A stretch of DNA of 40,375 nt from Gemmatimonadales bacterium (GTDB lineage Bacteria > Gemmatimonadota > Gemmatimonadetes > Longimicrobiales > Gaopeijiaceae): the NCBI GenBank assembly GCA_020344755.1, contig CP070829.1, positions 1,242,782-1,283,156 of the forward strand, written 5' to 3'. Shown piece after piece: positions 7,948-15,666 of the stretch. Under the pieces are notes generated by a model, which was not told where the DNA came from, ran no database searches, and worked only from the letters and a program-made list of their open reading frames with translations. Made by a program: the position numbers and the translations under genes. Position 1 is the first letter of the stretch. The number at the start of each line of letters is the position of its first letter.

Positions 7948-8876
7948 CCTGCCGCCTTCCGCTGGGAACTGAGGGAGGCGGACGCCGCCCGCGCCCGCAC
8001 CGCGGCGCGTGGCCAGCCGCTGCGGCTCAGCTCCCGGGCCACCTTCTCGGGCTGTCGGGGAGAGGCGAAGGTCACCGTCCCCATCTGAACGAGGGAGGCC
8101 CCGGCATGAAGGTACTCGAGGGCGTGGTCGGTGTTGAGGATCCCGCCTACACCGAGGATGGGCAGCCCAACGGCGGCACGGACGGACGCTACCGCCTGTA
8201 CTCCGACCGGTCGTAGAGCCGGTCCGCTGACTCCTCCCTGCCCGGCCCCGAGGACGGGGGTCCCGCGGTGATTCAGTATTCGGCCCGGAAGGGTGTTCAC
8301 GAGCGTAAAGCCATCGGCCCCCGCCTCCTGCGCTCGCCTGGCCGTCTCGGGGAGAACGGGGTCATTGGGCGCCAACTTCACGACCAGTGGCCGCTCCGTC
8401 CGGGTGCGGCACCCAGCCACGACCTCCGTGACGGCCTCAGGGTCCAGGGCGAAGGGAAGCCCACCCCGCGCCGTGTCGTTGGGGCACGAGAGGTTGAGCT
8501 CGAAGGCCGCGAACCCATCCGCGTCGTCGAGGATCTCCACCACCCGGTGGTACTCGTCGGTGCGATGTCCGGCCACGCTCACCAGGACCTGGCAGCGAGT
8601 GAGATTCCGGGCCAACCAGGGCAGCTTCTCGTGGCGGACGGCATGTGCGCCGGGGTTGGCCAGGCCAATGGAGTTGAGCATCCCTGCGCCGAACTCGGTG
8701 ACCCGCGGCGCCCGGTTTCCCTTGCGCGGTTCCAGCGTCACGGACTTGGTCACCAGTCCGCCGAGCTGTTCCAGGTCCACGACCCCCGACACCTCCTGCC
8801 CGAACCCGCACGTCCCCGCCGCCAGGAGGACGGGATTCCAGAAGCGGGTACCGAGAATTTGGACGGGATCCGGCAT
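7944..8876 (-). CDS. pyrD: Dihydroorotate dehydrogenase, class 1 (1B-like)
   Basis: Oxidises dihydroorotate to orotate in the cytosol with FMN. 310 residues from the ATG at 8874-8876, which has GGAGAG just upstream; the frame continues further up but would overlap the preceding gene. Seen: TKSVTLEPRKGN (flavin-contact Lys44), GMLNSIGLANPG and the active-site loop ELNLSCPN with catalytic Cys131, which marks class 1 rather than the membrane-bound class 2 enzyme (Ser). The TxxPRxGNxxPR pattern is 1B-like. Class 1B enzymes normally pair with the iron-sulphur/FAD subunit PyrK, yet no pyrK is next to it: upstream is a TPR lipoprotein and downstream pyrF, overlapping by four bases. Confidence 0.94.
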   Translation of the reverse strand: MPDPVQILGTRFWNPVLLAAGTCGFGQEVSGVVDLEQLGGLVTKSVTLEPRKGNRAPRVTEFGAGMLNSIGLANPGAHAVRHEKLPWLARNLTRCQVLVSVAGHRTDEYHRVVEILDDADGFAAFELNLSCPNDTARGGLPFALDPEAVTEVVAGCRTRTERPLVVKLAPNDPVLPETARRAQEAGADGFTLVNTLPGRILNHRGTPVLGAGQGGVSGPALRPVGVQAVASVRAAVGLPILGVGGILNTDHALEYLHAGASLVQMGTVTFASPRQPEKVARELSRSGWPRAAVRARAASASLSSQRKAAG

Positions 8877-8887
8877 GATCTCTCCGC

Positions 8888-10273
8888 TCAGGTTCCACCG
8901 GCACGACTGCGCACCAGGACATCCCGGCGCCCAGCCTCGGTTCGGGCCCACGCCCACGCGCTGTCCAGCAAAGGCTGAAGCCGCGCATCCAGCCGCGCCA
9001 GAGTATCGGTGGGAAGATAGCGATTTCGGGCGCGCGTGAGATATGGATCCCGCTCCCGGAGGAGGTCCCGGCGCCAGAGCCGTTCATCGTCCGAGTCCGG
9101 ACCCACCACAAGCGCGGCCAGCGCAGCCTTCCCTCGCCAGGACCCGCCCGAAGCGTTGCGGGACGCCTCCAGGTAAAGAGCCCGCGCCAGCCTCGGGGCC
9201 CCCAGGGCTTCCCGCGCGAGCTCCGCCGCGGCGAAAAGAGCCACGAAGCTTCGCTCCTCGGCCGCCGCGAGCAACTCCACCATACGGAGAGCCTCAAGCT
9301 CCACGACCACGGCCGAATCCGTGGCCACGGGGAGGAGGACCCGTCGGACCCGGTCCAACTCCCGCGGCGCTTCGATCTGCCGAAGGCGGATCTCCGCCAG
9401 GGCCAGGCGGGCCGGAACGGAGGCTGGGCCGGCGCCGCGAGCCACCCAACCGAGCTCCGTCTCTGCAGCCAGGGTGTCCCCGGCCTCGAGGAGGAGATCG
9501 ATCCTCTGCAGGAGCATCCGATCCCGGGGGCCCGGTGCCCAGGGAGCTCCACGGGCGGGCGAAAGGAGCGCGGCAGCGGACCCCGGTGACCAGGTACCGG
9601 CCGCCCTCTCCACGAGTGCGGAAAGGGAATCGACCCAGATCCCGGCTGCAGGATCCCGCAGTAGCGCCCGCGCACCCTGCTCCGCCCGGGCCGGGTCGCC
9701 CCTCTCGATTGCCCAGTATAGTCGCTCCAGGTGGCCAGGCACCTCCAGGCGCCGGTCCTCTTCCATGGCCCGATCGAGATCCCACCAACCCTGGTCCACA
9801 CGTCCCTGCGCGAGAAGCACCCTGGCCCGCCACATGTGACCCTCTCCGCGCAGGTCGCCGCGCCGGAGTTCCAAGAGCGCCTCGTTCAAGACCTGGACCG
9901 CCGGCCCGTAGTCCCGTGACGCCGCCAGAATCGCGCCGAGGTACAGGCGTGCCTCCTGCCGGAGTCTCGGATCCGGAGCCTCCACCAGTACCCTCTCGAG
10001 GGCGGCACGGCCTTCATCCAGGGAGCCCAGCCGGAGGTGAGCCTGGCCCACCAACAGGAGCGACGGCATGGCCCATCCACCGAGGGAATCCCGACGAAAG
10101 CTCTCCGCGGCCTTGCGGAGGGTCACCTCGTACGCTTGGCGGGCGGAGTCCGCCTGGCCCGCCAGGCGGGCCCTCTCTCCAGCCTCGTACGCGGTGCGAG
10201 CATTGTAGAGGGTGTTCAGATATACGCACCCTCCCAGGGTGAGGGCCCCTGCCAACAGGAGGGGGCGCTTCAC
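8888..10273 (-). CDS. TPR-rich lipoprotein
   Basis: A 461-residue lipoprotein: short signal peptide with lipobox LGGC (Cys16), then YLNTLYNARTAYEAGE, a beginning I associate with tetratricopeptide lipoproteins of Bacteroidota and relatives. The rest is helical and Ala/Leu/Arg-rich with repeating TPR-like pairs (GQADSARQAYE, GSLDEGRAALERVL, RDYGPAVQVLNEALLELR, GDPARAEQGARALL). It probably acts as a periplasmic or outer-membrane scaffold; no catalytic motif is visible. The start codon is GTG (10271-10273), overlapping the amidase stop as GTGA; pyrD begins 11 bases after its stop. Its position behind the amidase suggests, but does not prove, a cell-envelope role. Confidence 0.8.
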   Translation of the reverse strand: MKRPLLLAGALTLGGCVYLNTLYNARTAYEAGERARLAGQADSARQAYEVTLRKAAESFRRDSLGGWAMPSLLLVGQAHLRLGSLDEGRAALERVLVEAPDPRLRQEARLYLGAILAASRDYGPAVQVLNEALLELRRGDLRGEGHMWRARVLLAQGRVDQGWWDLDRAMEEDRRLEVPGHLERLYWAIERGDPARAEQGARALLRDPAAGIWVDSLSALVERAAGTWSPGSAAALLSPARGAPWAPGPRDRMLLQRIDLLLEAGDTLAAETELGWVARGAGPASVPARLALAEIRLRQIEAPRELDRVRRVLLPVATDSAVVVELEALRMVELLAAAEERSFVALFAAAELAREALGAPRLARALYLEASRNASGGSWRGKAALAALVVGPDSDDERLWRRDLLRERDPYLTRARNRYLPTDTLARLDARLQPLLDSAWAWARTEAGRRDVLVRSRAGGT

Positions 10274-11553
10274 CGCAATCCGGTGGGGGGCGCTGCCCCG
10301 GGGGGATACCGCCGGAAGAAGTCCCGGACGGCGCGGGCGATGGCCTTCGCCGCATCCTCGTGGAAGCTCGGGTCGGTGAGGAGTTCCTCCTCCCCCGTAT
10401 TGCTGATGAATCCCAGCTCGATGAGCACCGACGGCATCATTGCATTGGTGAGCACCGCAAGCGGTCCCTGCTTCACACCCCGGTCCGGCCCCGGGTGGAC
10501 GTCGGTGAGTTCTCCCTGCACCCGCGCGGCCAAGTCCGAAGACCAGTGCTGGAAGTCGAGGTTGAGGAGCTCACTGATGATGGCCCCCAATTCTCCCTGG
10601 GCCGGTCCCGAGGGCCGACCCCGTTCCAGCTCCATGGCGCTGTTCTCCAGCGCCGCAACGCGGGCTTCGTGCTCGGTCCGGGCCTCCGACAGGAAGTAGG
10701 TTTCCACGCCGCGCACGTCCTGCCTGGTGACCGAATTGGCGTGGATGGAGAGGAAGATGCCGTAGCGGTCTCCCTTCATCCGGGTGGCGATCTCGCCCCG
10801 CTCCCAGAGCGGGACCAGGACATCCTCGTCCCGGGTCATGTGGACCTCGAGGCCGGGCTCCCCCTCCAGCTCCCGTGCCAAGGCTCGGGCGACGGCCAGC
10901 GTCACGTCCTTCTCCCGGGTCCGGCGGCGTCCAAGCGTCCCGGGATCCACACCTCCGTGTCCGGCGTCGATGATCACCACGCGGACCCCGTCGTCCTCGA
11001 AGTGCGTTCCGGGTCCTTGGCCGCGGACTCCTCCGGCCACGCCCCCCCCTTCCCAACCCGCCGCCCAGAGCATCGGCTCCAATACCACGATCTCCCGGCT
11101 GCCCACGGTCCGGTAGAGCTCGGGGAGGCGATCAGGGAGGAAGTCCGTGAAGACCTGGAGGGGCAGGTAGAGGGAGTCCCGACGGGTGTACGGTGCGTCT
11201 ACGAGCTGGGCCCAGACCGTGTCGAGCCGTACGAACGGGGTGCCCGGGTGGATCTCCAGGGCGAGGCCACCGGGGAGCGATGCCCGGTAGCGGTCCCCCG
11301 ACGTCTCCACCCGCCAGCCGGTCTGCCTGAGCGAGGCCTCCGAGACTGCGGGATAACCCCGGTGCCGGAGGAGGGGGACCGACACCGCGCCCGCGCCGGC
11401 CGATGCGATTCGAAGCACCTCACGCTCCTGCCCCGAAAGGGCGGCACCCGTAACTCCCCCGGAGCCACCGGGGAAGAGGGGGAGGAGGGCGCCGGTGAAG
11501 CCGAGCAGGACCGCGAAGATCATCTTTCCCAAACGACACCGGGACTGTCTCAT
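10270..11553 (-). CDS. N-acetylmuramoyl-L-alanine amidase (Amidase_3)
   Basis: Cleaves the amide bond between MurNAc and the stem peptide in peptidoglycan. 427 residues: N-terminal signal or anchor (MIFAVLLGFTGALLPLF), an accessory domain about 55-165 resembling the copper-amine-oxidase N-terminal-like module, then the zinc amidase domain about 190-420. Zinc ligands are DAGHGG (His199), RTREKD (Glu214) and SIHAN (His271); the catalytic Glu379 is in MPSVLIELGFISN. It overlaps smpB (ATGA) upstream and the TPR lipoprotein (GTGA) downstream by four bases each. Likely periplasmic and used in cell separation or wall turnover, alongside the MurQ/AnmK recycling genes further right. Confidence 0.94.
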   Translation of the reverse strand: MRQSRCRLGKMIFAVLLGFTGALLPLFPGGSGGVTGAALSGQEREVLRIASAGAGAVSVPLLRHRGYPAVSEASLRQTGWRVETSGDRYRASLPGGLALEIHPGTPFVRLDTVWAQLVDAPYTRRDSLYLPLQVFTDFLPDRLPELYRTVGSREIVVLEPMLWAAGWEGGGVAGGVRGQGPGTHFEDDGVRVVIIDAGHGGVDPGTLGRRRTREKDVTLAVARALARELEGEPGLEVHMTRDEDVLVPLWERGEIATRMKGDRYGIFLSIHANSVTRQDVRGVETYFLSEARTEHEARVAALENSAMELERGRPSGPAQGELGAIISELLNLDFQHWSSDLAARVQGELTDVHPGPDRGVKQGPLAVLTNAMMPSVLIELGFISNTGEEELLTDPSFHEDAAKAIARAVRDFFRRYPPGAAPPTGLR

Positions 11554-12011
11554 CGGTGTCCCCCCATGGCCCGCTCCGCCTCCCGTTCCTGCGTCTGACG
11601 CTTCAGCTTCTCCCGCTTGTCGTGGAGCTTGCGTCCCCGGGCCAGCGCCAGCGTGACTTTAGCTCGGCCGCGACGGAAGTAGATGTCCAGTGGAACGAGT
11701 GTGAGGCCCTTCTCCTCCACCTTTCCCACCAGCTTTCGGATCTCCGACCGGTTCAGCAGCAGCTTCCGGGTCCTGAGGGGGTCCTCGTTGAACCGGTTCG
11801 CCTGCTCATAGGGGCTGATGTGCAGGGAGTGAAGCCAGACCTCACCACCGTCCAGGGTGGCGTAGGCATCCTGGAAGGCCACCTTTCCCAAGCGGAGTGA
11901 CTTCACTTCCGGCCCCTTGAGCACCAGGCCGGCCTCCAGGGTCTCCAGGACCTCGTATTCTCGGCGAGCCTTTCGATTGGTCGCCACAACCTGTCGTCCG
12001 CTCTCCCCCAT
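11550..12011 (-). CDS. smpB: SsrA-binding protein SmpB
   Basis: Binds tmRNA and brings it to stalled ribosomes for trans-translation. The 153-residue length is standard. Typical segments: ATNRKARREYEVLETLEAGLVL, GPEVKSLR, WLHSLHISPYEQANRFNEDP, RKLLLNRSEI, TLVPLDIYF, GRAKVTLALARGRKLHDKRE, with a basic C-terminal tail. It begins eight bases after the YihY gene and overlaps the amidase by four bases. No ssrA gene is visible in this window. Confidence 0.97.
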   Translation of the reverse strand: MGESGRQVVATNRKARREYEVLETLEAGLVLKGPEVKSLRLGKVAFQDAYATLDGGEVWLHSLHISPYEQANRFNEDPLRTRKLLLNRSEIRKLVGKVEEKGLTLVPLDIYFRRGRAKVTLALARGRKLHDKREKLKRQTQEREAERAMGGHR

Positions 12012-12019
12012 CGTGCGTG

Positions 12020-13009
12020 TTATCCCCCGCCGCCGTGGACCTCTCGAATCTGTATCTTCCGGGCGCGCCTCATCGTCCAGACCTGCGCGACCTCACCCCC
12101 CAGAATGAACCCGAGGGCCTCGTAATAGATCCAGAAGAACAGGACTGCCAGGGAGATGAGGTTCCCGTAGGCCGTGCGGTAGTTCGCCACGCTGGTCACG
12201 TACCAGCCGAACCCGCCTTTGAGGATCTCGTGCACGACGGCGGTGAAGGTCGCGGCGATCAGGGCCGCTCTCCAGGGGATCCGCCGAGCCGGGAGGTACC
12301 GGTAGATCCCCAGGAAAAGGACCCAGATGGAGAGGAAGGCGAGGACGTGGGCGGACCCGCTCTGGACGAGAGAAAGGGCGTTCCCCTCCAGGCCGAGGAG
12401 ATCCACGCCGTAGTCCCGGGCAGCCCGCACTCCCGCCGTCAGCCAGAGGTTGAGGAGGAAGAGGAGCCCCCCAACCAGGACCACCTCGATGTCGTAGATC
12501 TTGCCCGCCACCAGGTTGCGGGTCTGGGAGATGTCGAAGATCTCCTTCAGAGCGGTCCGAAGGGTCCCCACGAGGCGGGTGCTGAACCACACCAAGAGTG
12601 CGGCACCCAGCAAGGTGAGGTTGGCTCCCTGGGCCAGGAGAGCGGAGATCTCTGTCCGCACCTGAGCGGAGAGGTTCACGTCCCCTCGAATGGCCGGAAC
12701 CGTCTGCTCGAGGAAGGTCGCCACGACGGTGGCGGGATCGACGAATCGGGCGCTCAGGACCATCCCCGAGACACCCACGGTGAAGAGGAGGAGGGGGACG
12801 AAGGCGACCAGGACGTTGAAGGAGATGGCGCCACCCATGAAAAAGATGGCGTCCTCGTCGGCCTTGATGAGGACCCTCTTCAGGAACGCCCAGGCGCGGT
12901 GGGGCCTGGGCGCAAGAAGGTGAGGGGGCTCGGATGGGCCGAAAGCGAACTCCGTGTCCTCCGGACCCCCTCCGGCCTCAGTCGGACTCGAGGGCGTCCC
13001 CGTCTCCAC
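12020..13009 (-). CDS. YihY/virulence factor BrkB-family inner-membrane protein
   Basis: A 329-residue integral membrane protein with about six hydrophobic helices starting near residue 60 (AISFNVLVAFVPLLLFTVG) and ending IYYEALGFILGGEVAQVW, which is typical of the YihY/BrkB family. The old link to ribonuclease BN has been withdrawn, and its transport or structural role is not established. The first 50 residues are a soluble Pro/Glu-rich extension. The start is GTG at 13007-13009 with GGAA upstream; this places the first 32 bases inside the YtxH gene in another frame, so the two are probably translationally coupled. Confidence 0.9.
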   Translation of the reverse strand: METGTPSSPTEAGGGPEDTEFAFGPSEPPHLLAPRPHRAWAFLKRVLIKADEDAIFFMGGAISFNVLVAFVPLLLFTVGVSGMVLSARFVDPATVVATFLEQTVPAIRGDVNLSAQVRTEISALLAQGANLTLLGAALLVWFSTRLVGTLRTALKEIFDISQTRNLVAGKIYDIEVVLVGGLLFLLNLWLTAGVRAARDYGVDLLGLEGNALSLVQSGSAHVLAFLSIWVLFLGIYRYLPARRIPWRAALIAATFTAVVHEILKGGFGWYVTSVANYRTAYGNLISLAVLFFWIYYEALGFILGGEVAQVWTMRRARKIQIREVHGGGG

Positions 13010-13409
13010 CGGCTTCCGCTGCGGCGGCGGCCTTCGCCGCCTCGATGCCCGCGCGGTACGCGGCCTTGGAGCGCTCCAACTTGTCCTCCAGGTCCGAACG
13101 GGCCTCCACGGCCGCCTGACGTCCGGAATCCACCGCGTCCTTCAGCCGGGTCACCCGTTCCTGCACCCCTTCGCGGGCATGATCGAGGCGCTCCTCCAGC
13201 TGCCGGGATGCGTCTCGCATCCGCTCTTCCGCCACCTCACGAAGCTGCTGGGCTCGTGCCTTCAGCTCCTCCTGGGTCTCCTTGCCCGTCTTCGGGGCGA
13301 ACAGGAGGGCCACCCCGGCGCCCAGCAGGGCTCCCAGGATGAAGGACCCGACGCCCCCGCCGGAATCCCGCTCGATCACGATGTATGGAACGTCGTCTCG
13401 ATCACGCAT
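12978..13409 (-). CDS. YtxH-domain membrane-anchored coiled-coil protein
   Basis: 143 residues. A short polar N terminus leads to one hydrophobic segment (GVGSFILGALLGAGVALLFAP) and the hallmark APKTGKETQEEL, then a long charged helix (about 50-130) that is probably coiled coil, and a small acidic end. YtxH proteins are thought to act in stress response; no enzyme activity is known. GGGAGG five bases before the ATG at 13407-13409 fixes the start; the upstream in-frame extension would run into pgi. The stop lies 32 bases inside the following YihY gene. Confidence 0.88.
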   Translation of the reverse strand: MRDRDDVPYIVIERDSGGGVGSFILGALLGAGVALLFAPKTGKETQEELKARAQQLREVAEERMRDASRQLEERLDHAREGVQERVTRLKDAVDSGRQAAVEARSDLEDKLERSKAAYRAGIEAAKAAAAAEAGGDGDALESD

Positions 13410-13433
13410 TGGGACCTCCCGTGCAAACACCCG

Positions 13434-13453
13434 GGGAAGCCACTCGGCTTCCC
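13434..13453. other. Perfect hairpin between pgi and the YtxH gene
   Basis: An 8-base stem (GGGAAGCC/GGCTTCCC) with a 4-base loop in the 70-base gap. On the minus strand it is followed only by a weak T-containing stretch (GTGTTTG), so it could be a partial terminator, an mRNA-stability element or the boundary of two transcription units. Confidence 0.4.
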
Positions 13454-13479
13454 ATGCCATTAACCTACCAGAGAGCGGG

Positions 13480-14856
13480 TCAGACGCGCCAGCGGGGGTC
13501 CGGGTCGGGCAGCTGGGGAACTTCGAACCCCTCCCTTCCCATGAGGCCGTACGTGAGGACCTTCCCGAGCTCGACGCCGGGCTGGTCCAGCGGATCCACG
13601 CCGTACAGGGCGCCTGCATACACCGTGGCGATCTCCAGCAACATGAGAATCCCGCCCAATGAGGCCGGTGTGACGGGACCCACCTCCAGCGTGAGAGAGG
13701 GTCGCCCGCGGCGGCGAAGCGCCTCCCGGGTCGCCCGCCGCTCTGCCTCGAGCAGGCGGCCCAGGGAAGCTCCCGAGAGGTAGCTCAACTCCGGGATGCG
13801 GGGATGCACGGAGGGAATCGGAAGATCATCCGACGCCTCGCTGGCTACGAACACGACCACCTTGTCGTGTGGGCCCTCCATGAAGAGCTGGACCTGCGCA
13901 TGCTGGTCGGTGGCACCCACGGCGGGGAGGGGCGTCGGGCCCACGTGTCCTTCGCCCCGGATCTTCCCCAGAGACTCCGCCCAGAGTTGCTGGAACCAGA
14001 GGGTCAACGCACGCAGCCGGTCGGCGTAGGGCATGAGCACGTGAATGGGCCGCCCCATCTCCGTGTCGAAAAGGTGCAGCAGTGTCGCCAGCATTCCCGC
14101 CGGATTCTCTCGCAAGCGCGGGGACTCGCACCGGCGCAGGGCATGCGCGGCTCCGTCCAGGAGCTCCCGGACCGGGACCCCGGTGATCGCCGCGGGAAAG
14201 AGTCCAACCGGCGTAAGGACGGAGAAACGTCCGCCCACGTTGGGTGGAATGGCTAGCGTGGGAACGCCCTCCTCCTCGGCCAGCGCCCGGAGGACTCCTC
14301 GCTCGGGGTCCGTGGTGAAGATGAAGTGACCGTGGAGATTGTCGGTGTCAATCACTTCGGCGAGCATGCCCCGGATCACCAGGTACAGGGCCATGGTCTC
14401 CGCTGTGGTCCCCGACTTGCTCACCACGTTCACCAGCGTCCTGCGGAGATCCAGGCGGGAAAGCAATCCCCGTGCGGTCTCCGGATCGGGATTGTCCAGG
14501 ACATAGAGCCGCGGGAAGTAGCTTCGGTCTTCGTCGGACCGCTCGTTCCAGCTCTGCCCCAGTAGGCCCTCGCGGAGCGTGATGGCCCCCAGCCCGGAAC
14601 CTCCGATCCCCAGGACCACCAGGTTCTCGAACCACTGCCCGAACCCGTCCGCCAGCGACTGGACCGTGTCGGCGGTGGCGTGGTCCAGAGGGAGTTGAAA
14701 GAAGCCCATCTCTCCCGCGTCCCTTCGGGCCTGGACCTGTTCGTGCGCCTGAGCGAACCGGGTGGCCAGATCTCCGTCGAGACGGTCGGGGTCGACACCG
14801 TGGGCACCGAGGGCCGGGACCAGTGTGTCGGCGAAGTCCAGAATCGGACAGGTCAT
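13480..14856 (-). CDS. pgi: Glucose-6-phosphate isomerase
   Basis: Interconverts glucose 6-phosphate and fructose 6-phosphate. 458 residues, the shorter bacterial type (about 450) rather than the 550-residue E. coli type. Motifs: sugar-phosphate-binding GIGGSGLG (83-90) and SKSGTT (146-151), GGRFSVLTPVGLFP, the ESLGK segment, GATDQHAQVQL, and near the C terminus QPGVELGK with Lys432. It overlaps the MBL-fold gene by four bases (ATGA) and shares its run with pyruvate kinase, so two glycolytic steps are encoded together. Confidence 0.97.
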   Translation of the reverse strand: MTCPILDFADTLVPALGAHGVDPDRLDGDLATRFAQAHEQVQARRDAGEMGFFQLPLDHATADTVQSLADGFGQWFENLVVLGIGGSGLGAITLREGLLGQSWNERSDEDRSYFPRLYVLDNPDPETARGLLSRLDLRRTLVNVVSKSGTTAETMALYLVIRGMLAEVIDTDNLHGHFIFTTDPERGVLRALAEEEGVPTLAIPPNVGGRFSVLTPVGLFPAAITGVPVRELLDGAAHALRRCESPRLRENPAGMLATLLHLFDTEMGRPIHVLMPYADRLRALTLWFQQLWAESLGKIRGEGHVGPTPLPAVGATDQHAQVQLFMEGPHDKVVVFVASEASDDLPIPSVHPRIPELSYLSGASLGRLLEAERRATREALRRRGRPSLTLEVGPVTPASLGGILMLLEIATVYAGALYGVDPLDQPGVELGKVLTYGLMGREGFEVPQLPDPDPRWRV

Positions 14857-15632
14857 GGCTTGATCTCGAGGGTCAGGCCGTCGTAGGCCGGGTGGATGTC
14901 TCTCGGGAGTCGGTCTTCGAGTTCCCCGTGGAGGACGCGGTGGGTCAGATGGACGAGGTAGGTCTCCCGCGCCCCGGTCAAACGCGCGGCCTCCACGGCC
15001 TCTTCCACATTGAAGTGGGTGGGATGGGGGTCACCCCACCACAAGGCGTTCAGGACCAGCGTCTCGATCCCCTCCAAGGCCGCCAGGGCGGACGGGGGCA
15101 GCGTCTTCGCATCGGTGATGTAGCCCAGCGAACCGACCCGGAAACCGTAGGCGGTCATAGGGCCATGAGGCACGGCGATGGCCTGGATCCGGGCTCCCAG
15201 GACCTCCAGCTCTCCCTCTCCGGAGTGGGGAACGATGCGAATCAGGGGCTTCGTGGTCCCGGGCGGGGGCTCGAACTCGGAGAAGATGTACGGAAAGCGA
15301 GACCGGATCTCCTCCACGTGCTCCCGGGCCACCAACGCGGGAAGGGTGATGCGGAGGCGCGTCGTAAAGACCCGAAGGTCGTCGAGCCCGTGGAGGTGGT
15401 CTGCATGTGGATGGGTGATCCAGACCGCGTCCACCCGGTCCACACCCTCTCGCACGAGTTGGAGCCGAAGCTCCGGGGGGGCGTCCACCAAGAGGCGCCC
15501 GCCGGGTAGCTCCAGGAGCGCCCCATGACGGGTCCTGGCGTCACGAGGGTCCGACGAGGTGCACGTTCGACACGTGCACCCGACCACCGGGACACCGAAG
15601 GACGTTCCGGTCCCAAGGAAGGTCAGGCGCAC
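14853..15632 (-). CDS. MBL-fold hydrolase, PhnP-like
   Basis: A 259-residue metallo-beta-lactamase-fold hydrolase. The start FLGTGTSFGVPVVGCTCRTC has Cys19, Cys21 and Cys24, as in PhnP-type phosphodiesterases that hold an extra zinc; the metal motif HPHADH is at 74-79, followed by HGLDDLR, and later metal ligands include VPHG, ITDAKTL and LVHLTHR. PhnP hydrolyses cyclic phosphate esters; whether this protein does so is unproven, as there are no phosphonate genes nearby. GTG start (15630-15632) with GGAG six bases upstream. It is 34 bases downstream of pyk and overlaps pgi by four bases. Confidence 0.88.
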   Translation of the reverse strand: MRLTFLGTGTSFGVPVVGCTCRTCTSSDPRDARTRHGALLELPGGRLLVDAPPELRLQLVREGVDRVDAVWITHPHADHLHGLDDLRVFTTRLRITLPALVAREHVEEIRSRFPYIFSEFEPPPGTTKPLIRIVPHSGEGELEVLGARIQAIAVPHGPMTAYGFRVGSLGYITDAKTLPPSALAALEGIETLVLNALWWGDPHPTHFNVEEAVEAARLTGARETYLVHLTHRVLHGELEDRLPRDIHPAYDGLTLEIKP

Positions 15633-15666
15633 CGGCGACTCCCCGACGGCATCCTCCTCACCGGCC

